Shown: positions 7,988 through 16,248, counted from the stretch's first letter. The stretch is 64,000 nucleotides of DNA from Marasmitruncus massiliensis (GCF_900186535.1 NZ_FYDE01000005.1:1836895-1900894), one strand, 5' to 3'. Notes: a model not told the origin generated them from the letters alone. Translations and numbers: made by a program.

Positions 7988-8293
7988 ATGAAAAAGAAAC
8001 CCTTTGCCTTTCGCATCAGCGAAAGCACCTATAAAACCTTAAAACGAAAAGCCAAGCGCGGCAAGGTTACCATGACGGAATTTTTAGAACGAGCCATAAC
8101 CGATAAAGAGATTGTTGTAGTTGATGGAGTGCAGGAGCTCATCAGCGAACTGAAAGCCATCGGCAGAAACCTTAATCAGCTTACCACCCTTGCCAATATG
8201 GGAAAAGCGGATACCGTTTACCTTGCAGAAACCAAGGCTCAGCTAAGCGGTATCTATGAAAAGTTGTCTGCACTCTGCGAGGTGAACCGGTAA
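7988..8293 (+). CDS. mobC: MobC-like relaxosome accessory protein
   Basis: This 101-residue protein has a basic N-terminus (MKKKPFAFRISES) resembling ribbon-helix-helix DNA-binding proteins and the MobC signature GRNLNQLTTLAN in its C-terminal half. MobC proteins bind oriT and help the relaxase melt and nick it. The ATG at 7988 has AAAGGAG 7 bases ahead; an upstream in-frame ATG at 7838 would translate the hairpin-rich region and is rejected. Its TAA shares a base with the relaxase ATG (TAATG), indicating coupled translation. Confidence 0.85.
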   Translation: MKKKPFAFRISESTYKTLKRKAKRGKVTMTEFLERAITDKEIVVVDGVQELISELKAIGRNLNQLTTLANMGKADTVYLAETKAQLSGIYEKLSALCEVNR

Positions 8294-9675
8294 TGGCAAC
8301 AGTCAATTTCATTCCCTGCAAAAAACAAAACGCTTTCTCTATGCGAAATGAAATCGAGTATATTCTACAGGATTTCAAGGTGTGCATCGAGCCGGAGAAA
8401 TCCAATTGTGACCACACCGTCAACTACCAAACCTATTGCGAGGATGCGGATAAGACCGGCTGTATCCGCTTAATTTCCGGCAAAGACTGCTGTCCCGAAA
8501 CAGCCTTCCAAGAATTCATGGCAACCAAAAACAGCTTTAAAAAGGCTGACCAAACCATGTTTTATCACTACGACCAAGCCTTTAAGGACGGCGAAACCAT
8601 TTCACCCAAAACCGCACATGAGATTGCTGTTAAATTTGCGGAGGATAATTACCCCGATTATGAAGTGGTTATCGCCACTCATGTGGACAACGAGCATCTG
8701 CATTCTCATTTTGTTATCAACTCGGTCAGCTTTAAAACCGGAAAGAAATTGCACCAAGGCCCCAAAACACTACTAAAGCTTCGGGCGTATTCAGACCAAA
8801 TTTGTCAGCAATATGGGCTGACCACCCTTGAGCCATACACTGGCGGCAAGTCTCAAAGTCTTGCTTTCCGAGAATACCGTGCCGCCGCCAAGGGGCAGAG
8901 CTGGAAGTTTTCATTAATGAACGCAATTGATACAGCGATGAAAAACAGCGGCACAAAAGCCGATTTTATCAAGAATATGGAGCGGCAAGGCTACTCGGTA
9001 AAATGGACAGAGAACAGAAAATACATCACCTACACCTGCCCGAACACCATGTCCTGCCGGGATATTAAACTCCATGACGACCGCTATTTAAAGGAGATGA
9101 TGGAGCGTGAATTTGAGCTTAGAAGAATTGAAGCAGCGGAACGCAGGCTCGCAGCCAGTCGAACCGATTCTCCAGAAGCCATTGAAGAACAGCCCGTCTT
9201 GTCCTCTGACACAGGAGAAGCTGGACAACCTGTTTTACAATCAAGGACTGATTTGGGATGGAATCGAGAACTTGGAGAAACAGCAGAAAACCTTACAACA
9301 GCAGCTCCACAGCATCAAAACACAGCTGAACAATCTACCTGCGGGGTCGGAGCTGGAGCAAATCAGCAAGAGCCTGCTGCAGATACAGCAGACGTTGTCA
9401 CAGGCTGGGAAACAGAAAGAGAAGCATTTTTCTTTGCCGAAGCTGCGGCTGCCGCACCTGACATGGACACCGCTGTGGATAGTAATTCCCTTGATCTTGC
9501 TGGCATTGGCGGCAGTGTGGTTCAGCTGGGGCGCGCTTTGGAAAGGCTGGACAACCCTGTTCCCCTAAAGGATGCCTCCAAGAAACCACCGCAGCACACC
9601 AGCAGGAAGAAGAAATTAGCGGTCGGCCAAAAGGAAGATGACCACAGCGGACACGATTTTGAAATGAAGATGTAA
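8293..9675 (+). CDS. Relaxase / mobilisation nuclease (HUH, MOBP-like)
   Basis: This is the relaxase that nicks oriT and is transferred covalently bound to the strand. Residues 1 to about 285 form the Relaxase domain, with the metal-binding motif H130-x-D132-x2-H135-x-H137-x-H139 inside THVDNEHLHSHFVIN, followed by the conserved NSVSF strand. From about residue 285 the sequence turns into low-complexity Ala/Glu/Gln/Asp-rich text, exactly where a second open frame with clear protein character begins (9107-9568). The C-terminal part may therefore be constrained mainly by the nested gene. It is coupled to mobC by TAATG. Confidence 0.9.
   Translation: MATVNFIPCKKQNAFSMRNEIEYILQDFKVCIEPEKSNCDHTVNYQTYCEDADKTGCIRLISGKDCCPETAFQEFMATKNSFKKADQTMFYHYDQAFKDGETISPKTAHEIAVKFAEDNYPDYEVVIATHVDNEHLHSHFVINSVSFKTGKKLHQGPKTLLKLRAYSDQICQQYGLTTLEPYTGGKSQSLAFREYRAAAKGQSWKFSLMNAIDTAMKNSGTKADFIKNMERQGYSVKWTENRKYITYTCPNTMSCRDIKLHDDRYLKEMMEREFELRRIEAAERRLAASRTDSPEAIEEQPVLSSDTGEAGQPVLQSRTDLGWNRELGETAENLTTAAPQHQNTAEQSTCGVGAGANQQEPAADTADVVTGWETEREAFFFAEAAAAAPDMDTAVDSNSLDLAGIGGSVVQLGRALERLDNPVPLKDASKKPPQHTSRKKKLAVGQKEDDHSGHDFEMKM
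9107..9568 (+). CDS. Nested coiled-coil membrane protein within the relaxase gene, +1 frame
   Basis: This 153-codon frame lies entirely inside the relaxase gene in another frame. It starts with GTG at 9107, with AAGGAG 10 bases upstream. The product is coherent: a Gln/Leu-rich helical region predicted to be coiled coil (EKLDNLFYNQ ... QKTLQQQLHS ... LLQIQQTLSQ, residues about 40-105), then a strong membrane segment (WIVIPLILLALAAVWFSWGA, about 124-143). In this stretch the relaxase frame is low complexity. ColE1-type plasmids are known to carry mobB and mobD nested in mobA, MobB being a membrane protein that contacts the coupling machinery; a similar role here is inference. Confidence 0.65.
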   Translation: MNLSLEELKQRNAGSQPVEPILQKPLKNSPSCPLTQEKLDNLFYNQGLIWDGIENLEKQQKTLQQQLHSIKTQLNNLPAGSELEQISKSLLQIQQTLSQAGKQKEKHFSLPKLRLPHLTWTPLWIVIPLILLALAAVWFSWGALWKGWTTLFP

Positions 9676-9687
9676 AGGAGATGCGAT

Positions 9688-9981
9688 ATGACAAACGAGA
9701 AATTAGCGGCACAGCATTATCTGAAAACCAATATCCTCGGCGCTTACGAAACCGCCGATATCATTTGGCAAAGCGACAGCGAGGGCACCTCTCACCGTAC
9801 CTTTGCAGACAGCTTTGTTTACACAGATGAAGCCTCCCACACCATTGAACGGGATATGGTAGTGGAGGACAGGGTGTTCCGGGTGCATTCCGTGTTCCCC
9901 TTAAAAAGTATTTCTACCCCCACAAAAAAAATGCTCTCGGTGATTGAAAGTGACTTCGAAAAAGCGCTCCAAGACGCTTGA
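9688..9981 (+). CDS. Small protein between relaxase and recombinase, unknown function
   Basis: This 97-residue acidic protein starts at ATG with AAAGGAG 7 bases upstream and lies 12 bases after the relaxase, so it is probably cotranscribed. No domain was recognised with certainty. The C-terminal half (VFRVHSVFPLKS ... KKMLSVIESDFEKA) has the layout of the short TnpW-type proteins of Clostridial transposons, a weak resemblance. Its constant place beside mobilisation genes suggests an accessory role in transfer or excision, without direct evidence. Confidence 0.6.
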   Translation: MTNEKLAAQHYLKTNILGAYETADIIWQSDSEGTSHRTFADSFVYTDEASHTIERDMVVEDRVFRVHSVFPLKSISTPTKKMLSVIESDFEKALQDA

Positions 9982-10005
9982 TTTCAGTAGACTTGTGGAA
10001 CCTGT

Positions 10006-10028
10006 TACGGTATGCTTGGGTTACCGTA
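10006..10028. repeat. Perfect 7-bp inverted repeat upstream of the recombinase gene
   Basis: TACGGTA and TACCGTA are separated by 9 bases, and the same arms also read as near-direct repeats (GTTACGGTAT / GTTACCGTAT). It lies about 40 bases before the recombinase start and could be an operator or a recombination-related site. Confidence 0.35.
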
Positions 10029-10064
10029 TTCAGTTTGCCACAACAAGAAGGAGGATTTTAAACG

Positions 10065-11765
10065 ATGGCAAACAACGAAAAATATACCATACTCTACGGC
10101 AGACTGAGCCAAGAGGATGACCGGGAGGGTGAAAGCAACAGCATCCAGAATCAGCGGTTGATTCTCACCAGATACGCTGAGGAAAAGGGCTTTGGCAATA
10201 TTCGTTTTCTGTTCGATGACGGGTTCAGCGGAACAAACTTCAACCGTCCTTCGTGGAATGAGATTATGGGGCTGATTGAAAACGGGCAGGTGGAAACCCT
10301 GATCGTCAAGGACATGAGCCGCCTCGGCAGGGATTATCTGCAAACAGGCTTTCTCATGGAGCATACCTTCCCCAACAACAATGTTCGTTTCATTGCGATC
10401 AATGATGCGGTGGACACGCTCTATGGGGACAACGATTTTGCTCCGTTCCGCAATCTTTTTAACGATTTTTACGCAAAGGACTGTAGCAAAAAGATTCGGT
10501 CGGTGAAGAAAGCACAGGCTGAACGAGGGGAACGGGTTGGAACAAGGCCGCCCTATGGGTACAAAAAAGACGAGAGCAATCCCAAAAAGATTGTTCCCGA
10601 TCCAGAAGCCGCCGAGGTGGTCAAGCACATTTTCAAGCTGTGCGCCGAAGGCAGGGGCCCCAAGCAAATCGCAAGACAGCTCACCGAGGAACAGGTGGTA
10701 AATCCAAGCAACTACTATTTTAATCAAACCGGCGTGGCACTGACGAACTTGGATACTACCAGACCCTACAGGTGGAGAAGTAACTCTATCGTCAATATTT
10801 TGAACGATGAAACCTATCTCGGACACACGGTCAGCATGAAGCACACTACTGCATCCTATAAAAACAAAAAGCAGATTATCCGCCCGGAATCCGAATGGCT
10901 GAGGTTTGAGAACACCCATGAGGGCATCATCGATCAAGAAATTTGGGACATCGCCCATACGGTTCGGGAACACAAAAAGCGTCCGCGAAAGCATATGGAG
11001 AACCCCAACCCTTACTCGGGACTTGTATTCTGCGCTGATTGCGGAAAGCCTTTGGTTCTGCATCGTGCTCACACCATGGACGAGAGCAAAAACAATTTCG
11101 CCTGCTCCACCTACAAGCAGTATGGCAAGGAAACCTGCTCAGCCCATTACATCCGGGAAAGCCAGCTTGCTACGGTGATTTTGGATGACCTGAAGCGTGT
11201 CACTCACTTTGCAAGGCAGGACGAAGTGCTGTTTGCGGAGTGCATCAACCGCAAAAACACTGCTGATACGAGAAAAGAAATCACCGCACTGCAAAAAGAG
11301 CTGGAGATTATGCGGAAAAGGGATTTGGAGCTTACCGCACTTTTTAAAAGGCTCTACGAGGATAATGTGCTGGGGCGTATACCCGATGAGCATTACCGAA
11401 CCCTGTCCGATGAGTATACCGTAGAGCAAAAAGCCTTACGGGAACGCATGCCAAAGGCAGAAGTGAGAATGGATAAACTCAAGAACTCCCTCGCCAACGT
11501 GGACAGGTTTATTGAAAAGGCGAAAAAGTATACCGACCTTACCGAACTGACTCCTGAACTGCTTCGGATGTTTATTGCAAAAGTTGTGGTAGGCGAAAAG
11601 GCTGAGAAATACTCCCGTACCGCTCCGCAGGATATTTGGATTCACTACCGTGACATTGGGATGCTGAACGATGTCAAAGAGGAATTTGACATTCCCTCTA
11701 TGGAAGAATTCTATGGAATGGACAATGAAATGATGTTTGATGATGAGCTGCCAGCTGCAATTTAA
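10065..11765 (+). CDS. Large serine recombinase (TnpX/TndX-like integrase)
   Basis: This 566-residue site-specific recombinase would integrate and excise the element through a covalent serine intermediate. Residues 7-155 are the resolvase catalytic domain with nucleophile Ser15 in YGRLSQEDD. A Recombinase domain follows (GTRPPYGYKKD onward). A zinc ribbon has CADCGKPL and later CS and C residues around 325-365. The remaining coiled-coil and C-terminal DUF4368-like region ends with TPELLRMFIAKVVVGEK. The ATG at 10065 has AAGGAGG 10 bases upstream. It is full length for the family, intact, and the last gene of the element before the chromosomal helicase gene, the usual place beside an attachment site. 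Confidence 0.93.
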   Translation: MANNEKYTILYGRLSQEDDREGESNSIQNQRLILTRYAEEKGFGNIRFLFDDGFSGTNFNRPSWNEIMGLIENGQVETLIVKDMSRLGRDYLQTGFLMEHTFPNNNVRFIAINDAVDTLYGDNDFAPFRNLFNDFYAKDCSKKIRSVKKAQAERGERVGTRPPYGYKKDESNPKKIVPDPEAAEVVKHIFKLCAEGRGPKQIARQLTEEQVVNPSNYYFNQTGVALTNLDTTRPYRWRSNSIVNILNDETYLGHTVSMKHTTASYKNKKQIIRPESEWLRFENTHEGIIDQEIWDIAHTVREHKKRPRKHMENPNPYSGLVFCADCGKPLVLHRAHTMDESKNNFACSTYKQYGKETCSAHYIRESQLATVILDDLKRVTHFARQDEVLFAECINRKNTADTRKEITALQKELEIMRKRDLELTALFKRLYEDNVLGRIPDEHYRTLSDEYTVEQKALRERMPKAEVRMDKLKNSLANVDRFIEKAKKYTDLTELTPELLRMFIAKVVVGEKAEKYSRTAPQDIWIHYRDIGMLNDVKEEFDIPSMEEFYGMDNEMMFDDELPAAI

Positions 11766-11775
11766 GGCATAGCAA

Positions 11776-11803
11776 AAGGCGGACAGCCGAAACTGTCCGC
11801 CTT
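11776..11803 (+). terminator. Perfect hairpin after the recombinase gene
   Basis: AAGGCGGACAG and CTGTCCGCCTT form an 11-bp perfect stem with a 6-base loop 10 bases after the recombinase stop. The T-run is short, so termination efficiency is uncertain. Confidence 0.65.
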
Positions 11804-11876
11804 ATACCCCGCATTTTTAGGTGGTTCACAAAGTATCTTTATGAACACTCGCTTAAGGCCGGCTGTTTTTGTTTAA

Positions 11877-13592
11877 TCAGCTTTCGCGCGGTTTCCAGCG
11901 CGGAAAAGTTCTGGAATCCCGGCGGGAGGGCTTCACACCATCCCGAAAAGCAGGGCGTTCGCCAACTCTGCGAGGCACATCGCCGTAGCGGCCCAATTTC
12001 GGCGCTTCAGCGGAGATGGAAAAGTGTACTTCCTGTCCCCGGATTTTAGCTTGCTTCATTTCGTCCAGCACAGTTTGAGCATCGCTTTCGGACATTTCGA
12101 TTAGGGTATGCCCGTCAAAAATATTGATTTTGCCGACCGACCGGGGAGAAAGCCCCGTGGCATCCACGATAGCCCCGACAATAAAGTTTGGAGCTATGCC
12201 TTCCTGTCTGCCGGCATCCAAACGAAGTATCACCCGTTTGCCGCCGCGCAATACCTTGTCCGCCGCAACCGGAGATTTAATGCTGGGAACTGTCTTTTTA
12301 TCTTTGGAATAAATCATCTGAGCCAAGACGCATGCAATATCAAGCATTTCCACTTCCTGCTGCGCCGCAAGTTCTTCGAGCTGGTTCCGGTATTTTTCAT
12401 AACCTCTGGCTTCAAGTGTTCGTTTTACTTTTGAAGCGAACTTTTCTTGCTTTTTTTGCAGAATATCTTCGGTGGCTGGCAATTTAGCTTCCGCAATTTC
12501 TGCGTTTGTAAAGCGGCGAAGATCCTTCATCGTATTCAGCTGGCGCCAGTTGCAGACCAGCGTATGGGAGGAGCCGGTTTTCCCCGCGCGACCTGTACGG
12601 CCAATGCGATGAATATAAAACTCAAATTCCTGAGGAATGTCAAAGTTGTAAACCGCGTCAATGTCCTCAACATCGATGCCTCGCGCCGCAACATCGGTAG
12701 CAACAAGAATGCGGATTTTGGCGTCACGGAAAGACTGCATGACCTGCGTGCGTGCTGTCTGCTTCATATCTCCGTGAATACCCGCCGCTTTAAAACTATG
12801 CTCTGTCAGATAGGCAGTCAGATCATCTACCATTGCTTTTGTATTGCAGAAAATAACCGCGCGGCGCGGCTCGTGGTATTGGAGAAGAAGATCGATCGCT
12901 TCCATTTTGCGGGATTGAGGAACCTGATAAAAATATTGCTCCGTGGTGGCGATGGTGCGCTGACCGGTTCGGATATCAACAGTCTGGGGATTACGAAGAA
13001 AATTTTCCGTAATTTTCAGAATTGCCGGAGGCATTGTGGCTGAAAAAAGAACGGTCTGGCGGTCCACAGGGGTCTGGTCAAGGATTGCCTGAATATCCTC
13101 CAGGAATCCCATGTTCAGCATCTCATCAGCCTCGTCCAGAATTACCATTTTCAGGCTGTCCAGACGCAGTGTGCGCCGGCGCAGATGATCCATGATGCGG
13201 CCCGGCGTGCCGATTACGATATTGGATGTTCGCAGCTGACGGATTTGAGCATCCATCGGAGCGCCGCCGTAAACCGCCGCCACCGCTACCCCCGGCTTAT
13301 ATTTAGCATATTTGCGCATTTCCCCGGCAATCTGCATTGCAAGTTCACGGGTAGGGGAAAGTACAAGCACTTGTGCATGCTTGTCGGATCCGTCTGCCAT
13401 CTCTACGGCAGGAATTCCAAAAGCGGCAGTTTTGCCGGTTCCGGTGCTGGATCTTCCGATAACGTCCAGCCCCTGAAGCAGTAACGGGATTGCTCCGGCC
13501 TGGATGCCGGTAGCAGCTGTATAATTCATATCCTTTACAGCCCGTGTAAGTTCGGGGGAAAGGCCGATTGATTCAAATAAAGTTTCACTCAT
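11877..13592 (-). CDS. deaD: DEAD-box RNA helicase with DbpA-like RNA-binding domain
   Basis: This 571-residue ATP-dependent RNA helicase of the CsdA/DeaD type remodels structured RNA in ribosome assembly, mRNA decay and cold adaptation. It shows the Q-motif region, Walker A SSTGTGKT (48-55), PTRELA, GTPGRI, DEAD (VILDEADEM), SAT, and the motif VI HRIGRTGRAG. A C-terminal RNA-recognition domain of DbpA type (GKINIFDGHTLIEMSES) precedes an Arg/Pro-rich basic tail. The start MSETLFESIG at 13592 is taken because related helicases begin there; the longer frame from a TTG at 13667 runs through a leader hairpin. Its 3' end faces the mobile element. Confidence 0.93.
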   Translation of the reverse strand: MSETLFESIGLSPELTRAVKDMNYTAATGIQAGAIPLLLQGLDVIGRSSTGTGKTAAFGIPAVEMADGSDKHAQVLVLSPTRELAMQIAGEMRKYAKYKPGVAVAAVYGGAPMDAQIRQLRTSNIVIGTPGRIMDHLRRRTLRLDSLKMVILDEADEMLNMGFLEDIQAILDQTPVDRQTVLFSATMPPAILKITENFLRNPQTVDIRTGQRTIATTEQYFYQVPQSRKMEAIDLLLQYHEPRRAVIFCNTKAMVDDLTAYLTEHSFKAAGIHGDMKQTARTQVMQSFRDAKIRILVATDVAARGIDVEDIDAVYNFDIPQEFEFYIHRIGRTGRAGKTGSSHTLVCNWRQLNTMKDLRRFTNAEIAEAKLPATEDILQKKQEKFASKVKRTLEARGYEKYRNQLEELAAQQEVEMLDIACVLAQMIYSKDKKTVPSIKSPVAADKVLRGGKRVILRLDAGRQEGIAPNFIVGAIVDATGLSPRSVGKINIFDGHTLIEMSESDAQTVLDEMKQAKIRGQEVHFSISAEAPKLGRYGDVPRRVGERPAFRDGVKPSRRDSRTFPRWKPRES

Positions 13593-13641
13593 AGGCAGGT
13601 TATACTCTCTCTTTCTTTCTAAAACGGTAACTTCATCAAAA

Positions 13642-13664
13642 ACAGAGATATTCGAACTCTCTGT
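13642..13664 (-). promoter_or_regulatory. Terminator-like hairpin in the leader of the DEAD-box helicase gene
   Basis: On the minus strand ACAGAGA and TCTCTGT form a perfect 7-bp stem with 9-base loop, followed by TTTTG, about 50 bases before the helicase start. A second small hairpin (CCTGT...ACAGG, about 13694-13709) lies further upstream. The AT-rich stretch 13740-13830 probably contains the promoter. This could be an attenuator; many DEAD-box helicase genes are leader-regulated, but that is inference. Confidence 0.4.
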
Positions 13665-13939
13665 CAAAGCCTATTCTGCGCATAACAGTTTACCCTGTAT
13701 TCAAACAGGTGTTCCTAACAGAATAACATTACGTAACAAAATTATAATTGTTATTTTATATATTATCACAAAAAATAAAGTTTGTCGCAGGTTTTGCCAA
13801 CATTTATTTGTTAAAATTTTAAAAATAATTTCTGCGAAATTTGTGAACTATCACAGCATTGCTTGTAATAGAAAGGGCATTATGTTAGTATTATTAAGGA
13901 ATTAAGACAAATCATTCTAGAAAGGAATAGAGAAGAATA

Positions 13940-14518
13940 ATGAAGAGTATTTCAAAAGGCTTGTTGGCGCTGATTATCGTAGTGGTGGTTATCATCATTG
14001 CGGCAGTCTCCGTATTCGGCGCATATAACGGAATTGCTCTTGCCAAGGAAAACGTAGATACGCAGCAAAGTGCTATTCAAACCCAGCTTCAGCGCCGCAG
14101 CGATTTAATACCAAATCTTGTCAATACAGTAAAGGGGCTTTCCGCACAGGAACAAAATGTAATTGACAGCGTGACTGAAGCGCGCGCGCAGCTGGCAGGT
14201 GCCAGGACGATGCCGGAAACAGCGGCTGCCAATGATGCGCTTTCCGGTGCGCTTTCCCGCCTGATGGTTGTGGTGGAAAACTATCCGGATATCAAATCAA
14301 GCACCGCTTATATTTCACTGATGGATGAACTCGCGGGAACGGAAAACCGCATCGCGGCATCCCGTGTCGACTATAACGAAGCGGTAAAAGCTTACAACAA
14401 CAGAATTATTACCTTCCCGGGACGCCTTTTTGCAGGCATGTTTGGGTTTGAAAAGGCTGAATACTTTACAGCTCCGGAATCTGCACAGTCTGCTCCGGAA
14501 GTGAATTTCCAGGGATAA
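13940..14518 (+). CDS. lemA: LemA family membrane protein
   Basis: This 192-residue protein has one N-terminal transmembrane helix (residues 8-30) and an external helical domain with the family signature (VDTQQSAIQTQLQRRSDLIP and NLVNTVKGLSAQE). The biochemical function of LemA proteins is not settled; they are envelope-associated. The start follows AAAGGAATAGAGAAGAATA, a loose ribosome site. It is 27 bases upstream of a TPM-domain protein, a pairing seen widely in bacteria and suggesting a shared envelope role. Confidence 0.92.
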   Translation: MKSISKGLLALIIVVVVIIIAAVSVFGAYNGIALAKENVDTQQSAIQTQLQRRSDLIPNLVNTVKGLSAQEQNVIDSVTEARAQLAGARTMPETAAANDALSGALSRLMVVVENYPDIKSSTAYISLMDELAGTENRIAASRVDYNEAVKAYNNRIITFPGRLFAGMFGFEKAEYFTAPESAQSAPEVNFQG

Positions 14519-14545
14519 GATGAATTGACTGGCTTGAGGTGGAAC

Positions 14546-15322
14546 ATGAAAAAAATAATTGCAGCTCTGGCGGTATGTCTGCTGCTGTTTTCGCTTTGCG
14601 GAGCGACTTATCCGGAACCCACTAAGGCTTTTTACGCAAACGATTTTGCTGAAGTGCTTTCCGACACAACAGAGCAGGATATTATGAGCCAATCGGCCTC
14701 TCTGGCGAAGGAAACCGGAGCGCAGCTGGTTGTGCTTACCGTAAAAACGCTGGAAGGGGAAGAACCGGCGACTTACGCGCTAAATGCGGGCCGGAAATGG
14801 GGCATCGGCGACGAGGAAAAGAATAACGGCGTGCTGCTGTTGCTGTGCCCCGATGAAGGCGAAGTCTATGTTGCGGTAGGCCGTGGCCTGGAAGGGGCGC
14901 TCAACGACGCAAAAGTTGGGCGGATGATTGATACCTATGCGATTCCTTCTTATAAATCTGGCGACTTTGATACCGGCACTCATGAACTGTATAAGGCATT
15001 GCTTTCGGAGACTATGAAGGAATATGGACTGGAAGGCTTGAAAGGCTATGAAGCTCCGGCTGAAGAGCGCGGCAGCAGCCCGTTTGGAATATTAATGCTG
15101 CTTTTAATTTTCCTGCTGTTTATGGGCGGCGGGGGAGGCATGCTGTTTGGCAGACGCCGCTGGTATCGTGGAGGCGGCTTTTTCGGCGGTTTCCCGGGAG
15201 GCTTTGGCGGCGGTGGTTTCGGCGGAGGCGGATTCTCCGGGGGCGGCGGTTTTTCCGGTGGAGGAGGGTTCTCCGGCGGGGGCGGCAGCTTCGGCGGCGG
15301 AGGATCAGGAAGAAGCTTTTAA
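14546..15322 (+). CDS. TPM-domain membrane protein with glycine-rich tail (YgcG family)
   Basis: This 258-residue protein has a signal peptide (residues 1-20) and a TPM domain (about 30-150, with FAEVLSDTTEQ, GAQLVVLTVKTL and YVAVGRGLEG). A single transmembrane segment (about 172-190) and a tail of Gly/Phe/Ser repeats to the end follow. TPM domains occur in thylakoid photosystem-repair phosphatases and bacterial envelope proteins; the bacterial role is undefined. The start at 14546 is preferred over 14525 because GAGGTGG precedes it by 4 bases and the signal peptide then begins at MKKIIAAL. It is cotranscribed with lemA and closed by the hairpin at 15339. Confidence 0.88.
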   Translation: MKKIIAALAVCLLLFSLCGATYPEPTKAFYANDFAEVLSDTTEQDIMSQSASLAKETGAQLVVLTVKTLEGEEPATYALNAGRKWGIGDEEKNNGVLLLLCPDEGEVYVAVGRGLEGALNDAKVGRMIDTYAIPSYKSGDFDTGTHELYKALLSETMKEYGLEGLKGYEAPAEERGSSPFGILMLLLIFLLFMGGGGGMLFGRRRWYRGGGFFGGFPGGFGGGGFGGGGFSGGGGFSGGGGFSGGGGSFGGGGSGRSF

Positions 15323-15338
15323 TTGAAAAAATGATATG

Positions 15339-15376
15339 GACAAGGCCGGATTGCATACAAGCAGTCCGGCCTTGTC
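15339..15376. terminator. Bidirectional terminator between the TPM gene and nth
   Basis: GACAAGGCCGGA and TCCGGCCTTGTC form a perfect 12-bp stem around a 14-base loop. It serves convergent genes ending at 15322 (+) and 15386 (-). Confidence 0.85.
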
Positions 15377-15385
15377 AGATAGCCT

Positions 15386-16030
15386 TTATTTTTGATTTTG
15401 ACTTTCCTGATAGAATTTGCAGCAGACCTTTAGAACGCATCGCTCACATGCCGGACGTCTTGCCACACAAACAGCGCGCCCATGAAGCACCAGCCGGTGG
15501 CAGAAATCGTTGGATTCTTCCGGCGGAAGCAGGGGACGCAACTGGTTTTCGACCTTTACGGCATCCTTGCCTTCCGATAGCCCCAGAAGATTGGTTATGC
15601 GGATACAGTGCGTATCGACAACGACTGCGGGCTTATGGAAGATGTCGCCGACAACGAGATTTGCGGTCTTGCGCCCGACACCCGGAAGGCATGTCAGTTC
15701 TTCCACTGTATCCGGCAGCACGCCATTATACTGATCGACAAGCATCCGGCACATGGCCAGAATATCCCTTGCTTTTGTTTTATAAAGCCCACAGGATTTA
15801 ATCAGATTTTCAATGTCGGATAGTTCGGCATTTGCAAACGCTTTCACTGTCCGGTATTTAGAAAACAAATCCTTGCACACGATATTGACACGGGCATCAG
15901 TGCATTGAGCAGCCAGACGTGTTGCAATCAGCAGTTCATGCGGCTTGCGATATTCCAGCGAGCAAACCGCATCCGGATATTCTTTTTTGAGCAATTTAAC
16001 TGCCAGCAAAGCTCTTTCTTTTTGATTCAT
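15386..16030 (-). CDS. nth: Endonuclease III (DNA glycosylase/AP lyase)
   Basis: This 214-residue base-excision repair enzyme removes oxidised pyrimidines and cleaves abasic sites. The helix-hairpin-helix LPGVGRKTA carries catalytic Lys121, and the catalytic Asp139 is in VVVDTHCIRI. The iron-sulfur loop has C188-x6-C195-x2-C198-x5-C204 near the C-terminus. The start at 16030 (MNQKERALL) has GGAGG 7 bases upstream; a 33-residue N-terminal extension of the frame is rejected. It is a single-gene unit convergent with the TPM gene. Confidence 0.95.
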   Translation of the reverse strand: MNQKERALLAVKLLKKEYPDAVCSLEYRKPHELLIATRLAAQCTDARVNIVCKDLFSKYRTVKAFANAELSDIENLIKSCGLYKTKARDILAMCRMLVDQYNGVLPDTVEELTCLPGVGRKTANLVVGDIFHKPAVVVDTHCIRITNLLGLSEGKDAVKVENQLRPLLPPEESNDFCHRLVLHGRAVCVARRPACERCVLKVCCKFYQESQNQK

Positions 16031-16239
16031 GTCAAAGCCTCCTACTAAGCGCTTCAAGCAGCGGCGCGATTGTCTTTTGCCCAAAAAGCAACAGGCTGCA
16101 AACGCTTCAAAAATAAAATTGATTATCAATATTCATATTATACGGCTTTTCATTTCTTCCGTCAACCGGATCGGCAGAGGAAATCAACGGAAAAATCTTC
16201 TTGATATTTGAGCCGAAAATGCCTAAAGAGATAAAAGTG

Positions 16240-16248
16240 TGCTATAAT
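16240..16248 (+). promoter_or_regulatory. Extended -10 promoter of the membrane protein at 16297
   Basis: TGCTATAAT is a perfect extended -10 element 49 bases before the GTG start; no good -35 hexamer is seen. Confidence 0.6.

Larger units (their letters stand above)
1..11860. mobile_element. Integrative mobilizable element (or right part of a larger element) with type I restriction cargo
   Basis: This block contains a restriction system, small Clostridial mobile-element proteins, a RepA-like ATPase, MobC, an HUH relaxase and a large serine recombinase next to the first clearly chromosomal gene, the DEAD-box helicase ending at 11877. No coupling protein, VirB4 or other type IV secretion gene is present in the window, so the element would need a helper or have its conjugation genes to the left. 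The left end lies outside the window. The right end is inferred to lie between the recombinase terminator (11803) and 11877; no attachment core could be proved without an empty-site sequence. Whether the hsd genes belong to the same element is inference from adjacency. Confidence 0.7.

Noticed and set aside
10005-11072. 355-codon minus-strand frame opposite the recombinase gene
   Set aside because: It is the complement shadow of an intact serine recombinase; its product shows no domain and no ribosome site.
13593-13667. 25-residue N-terminal extension of the DEAD-box helicase from a TTG
   Set aside because: It would start inside the leader hairpin and lacks a ribosome site; family members begin at MSETLFESIG-like sequence.
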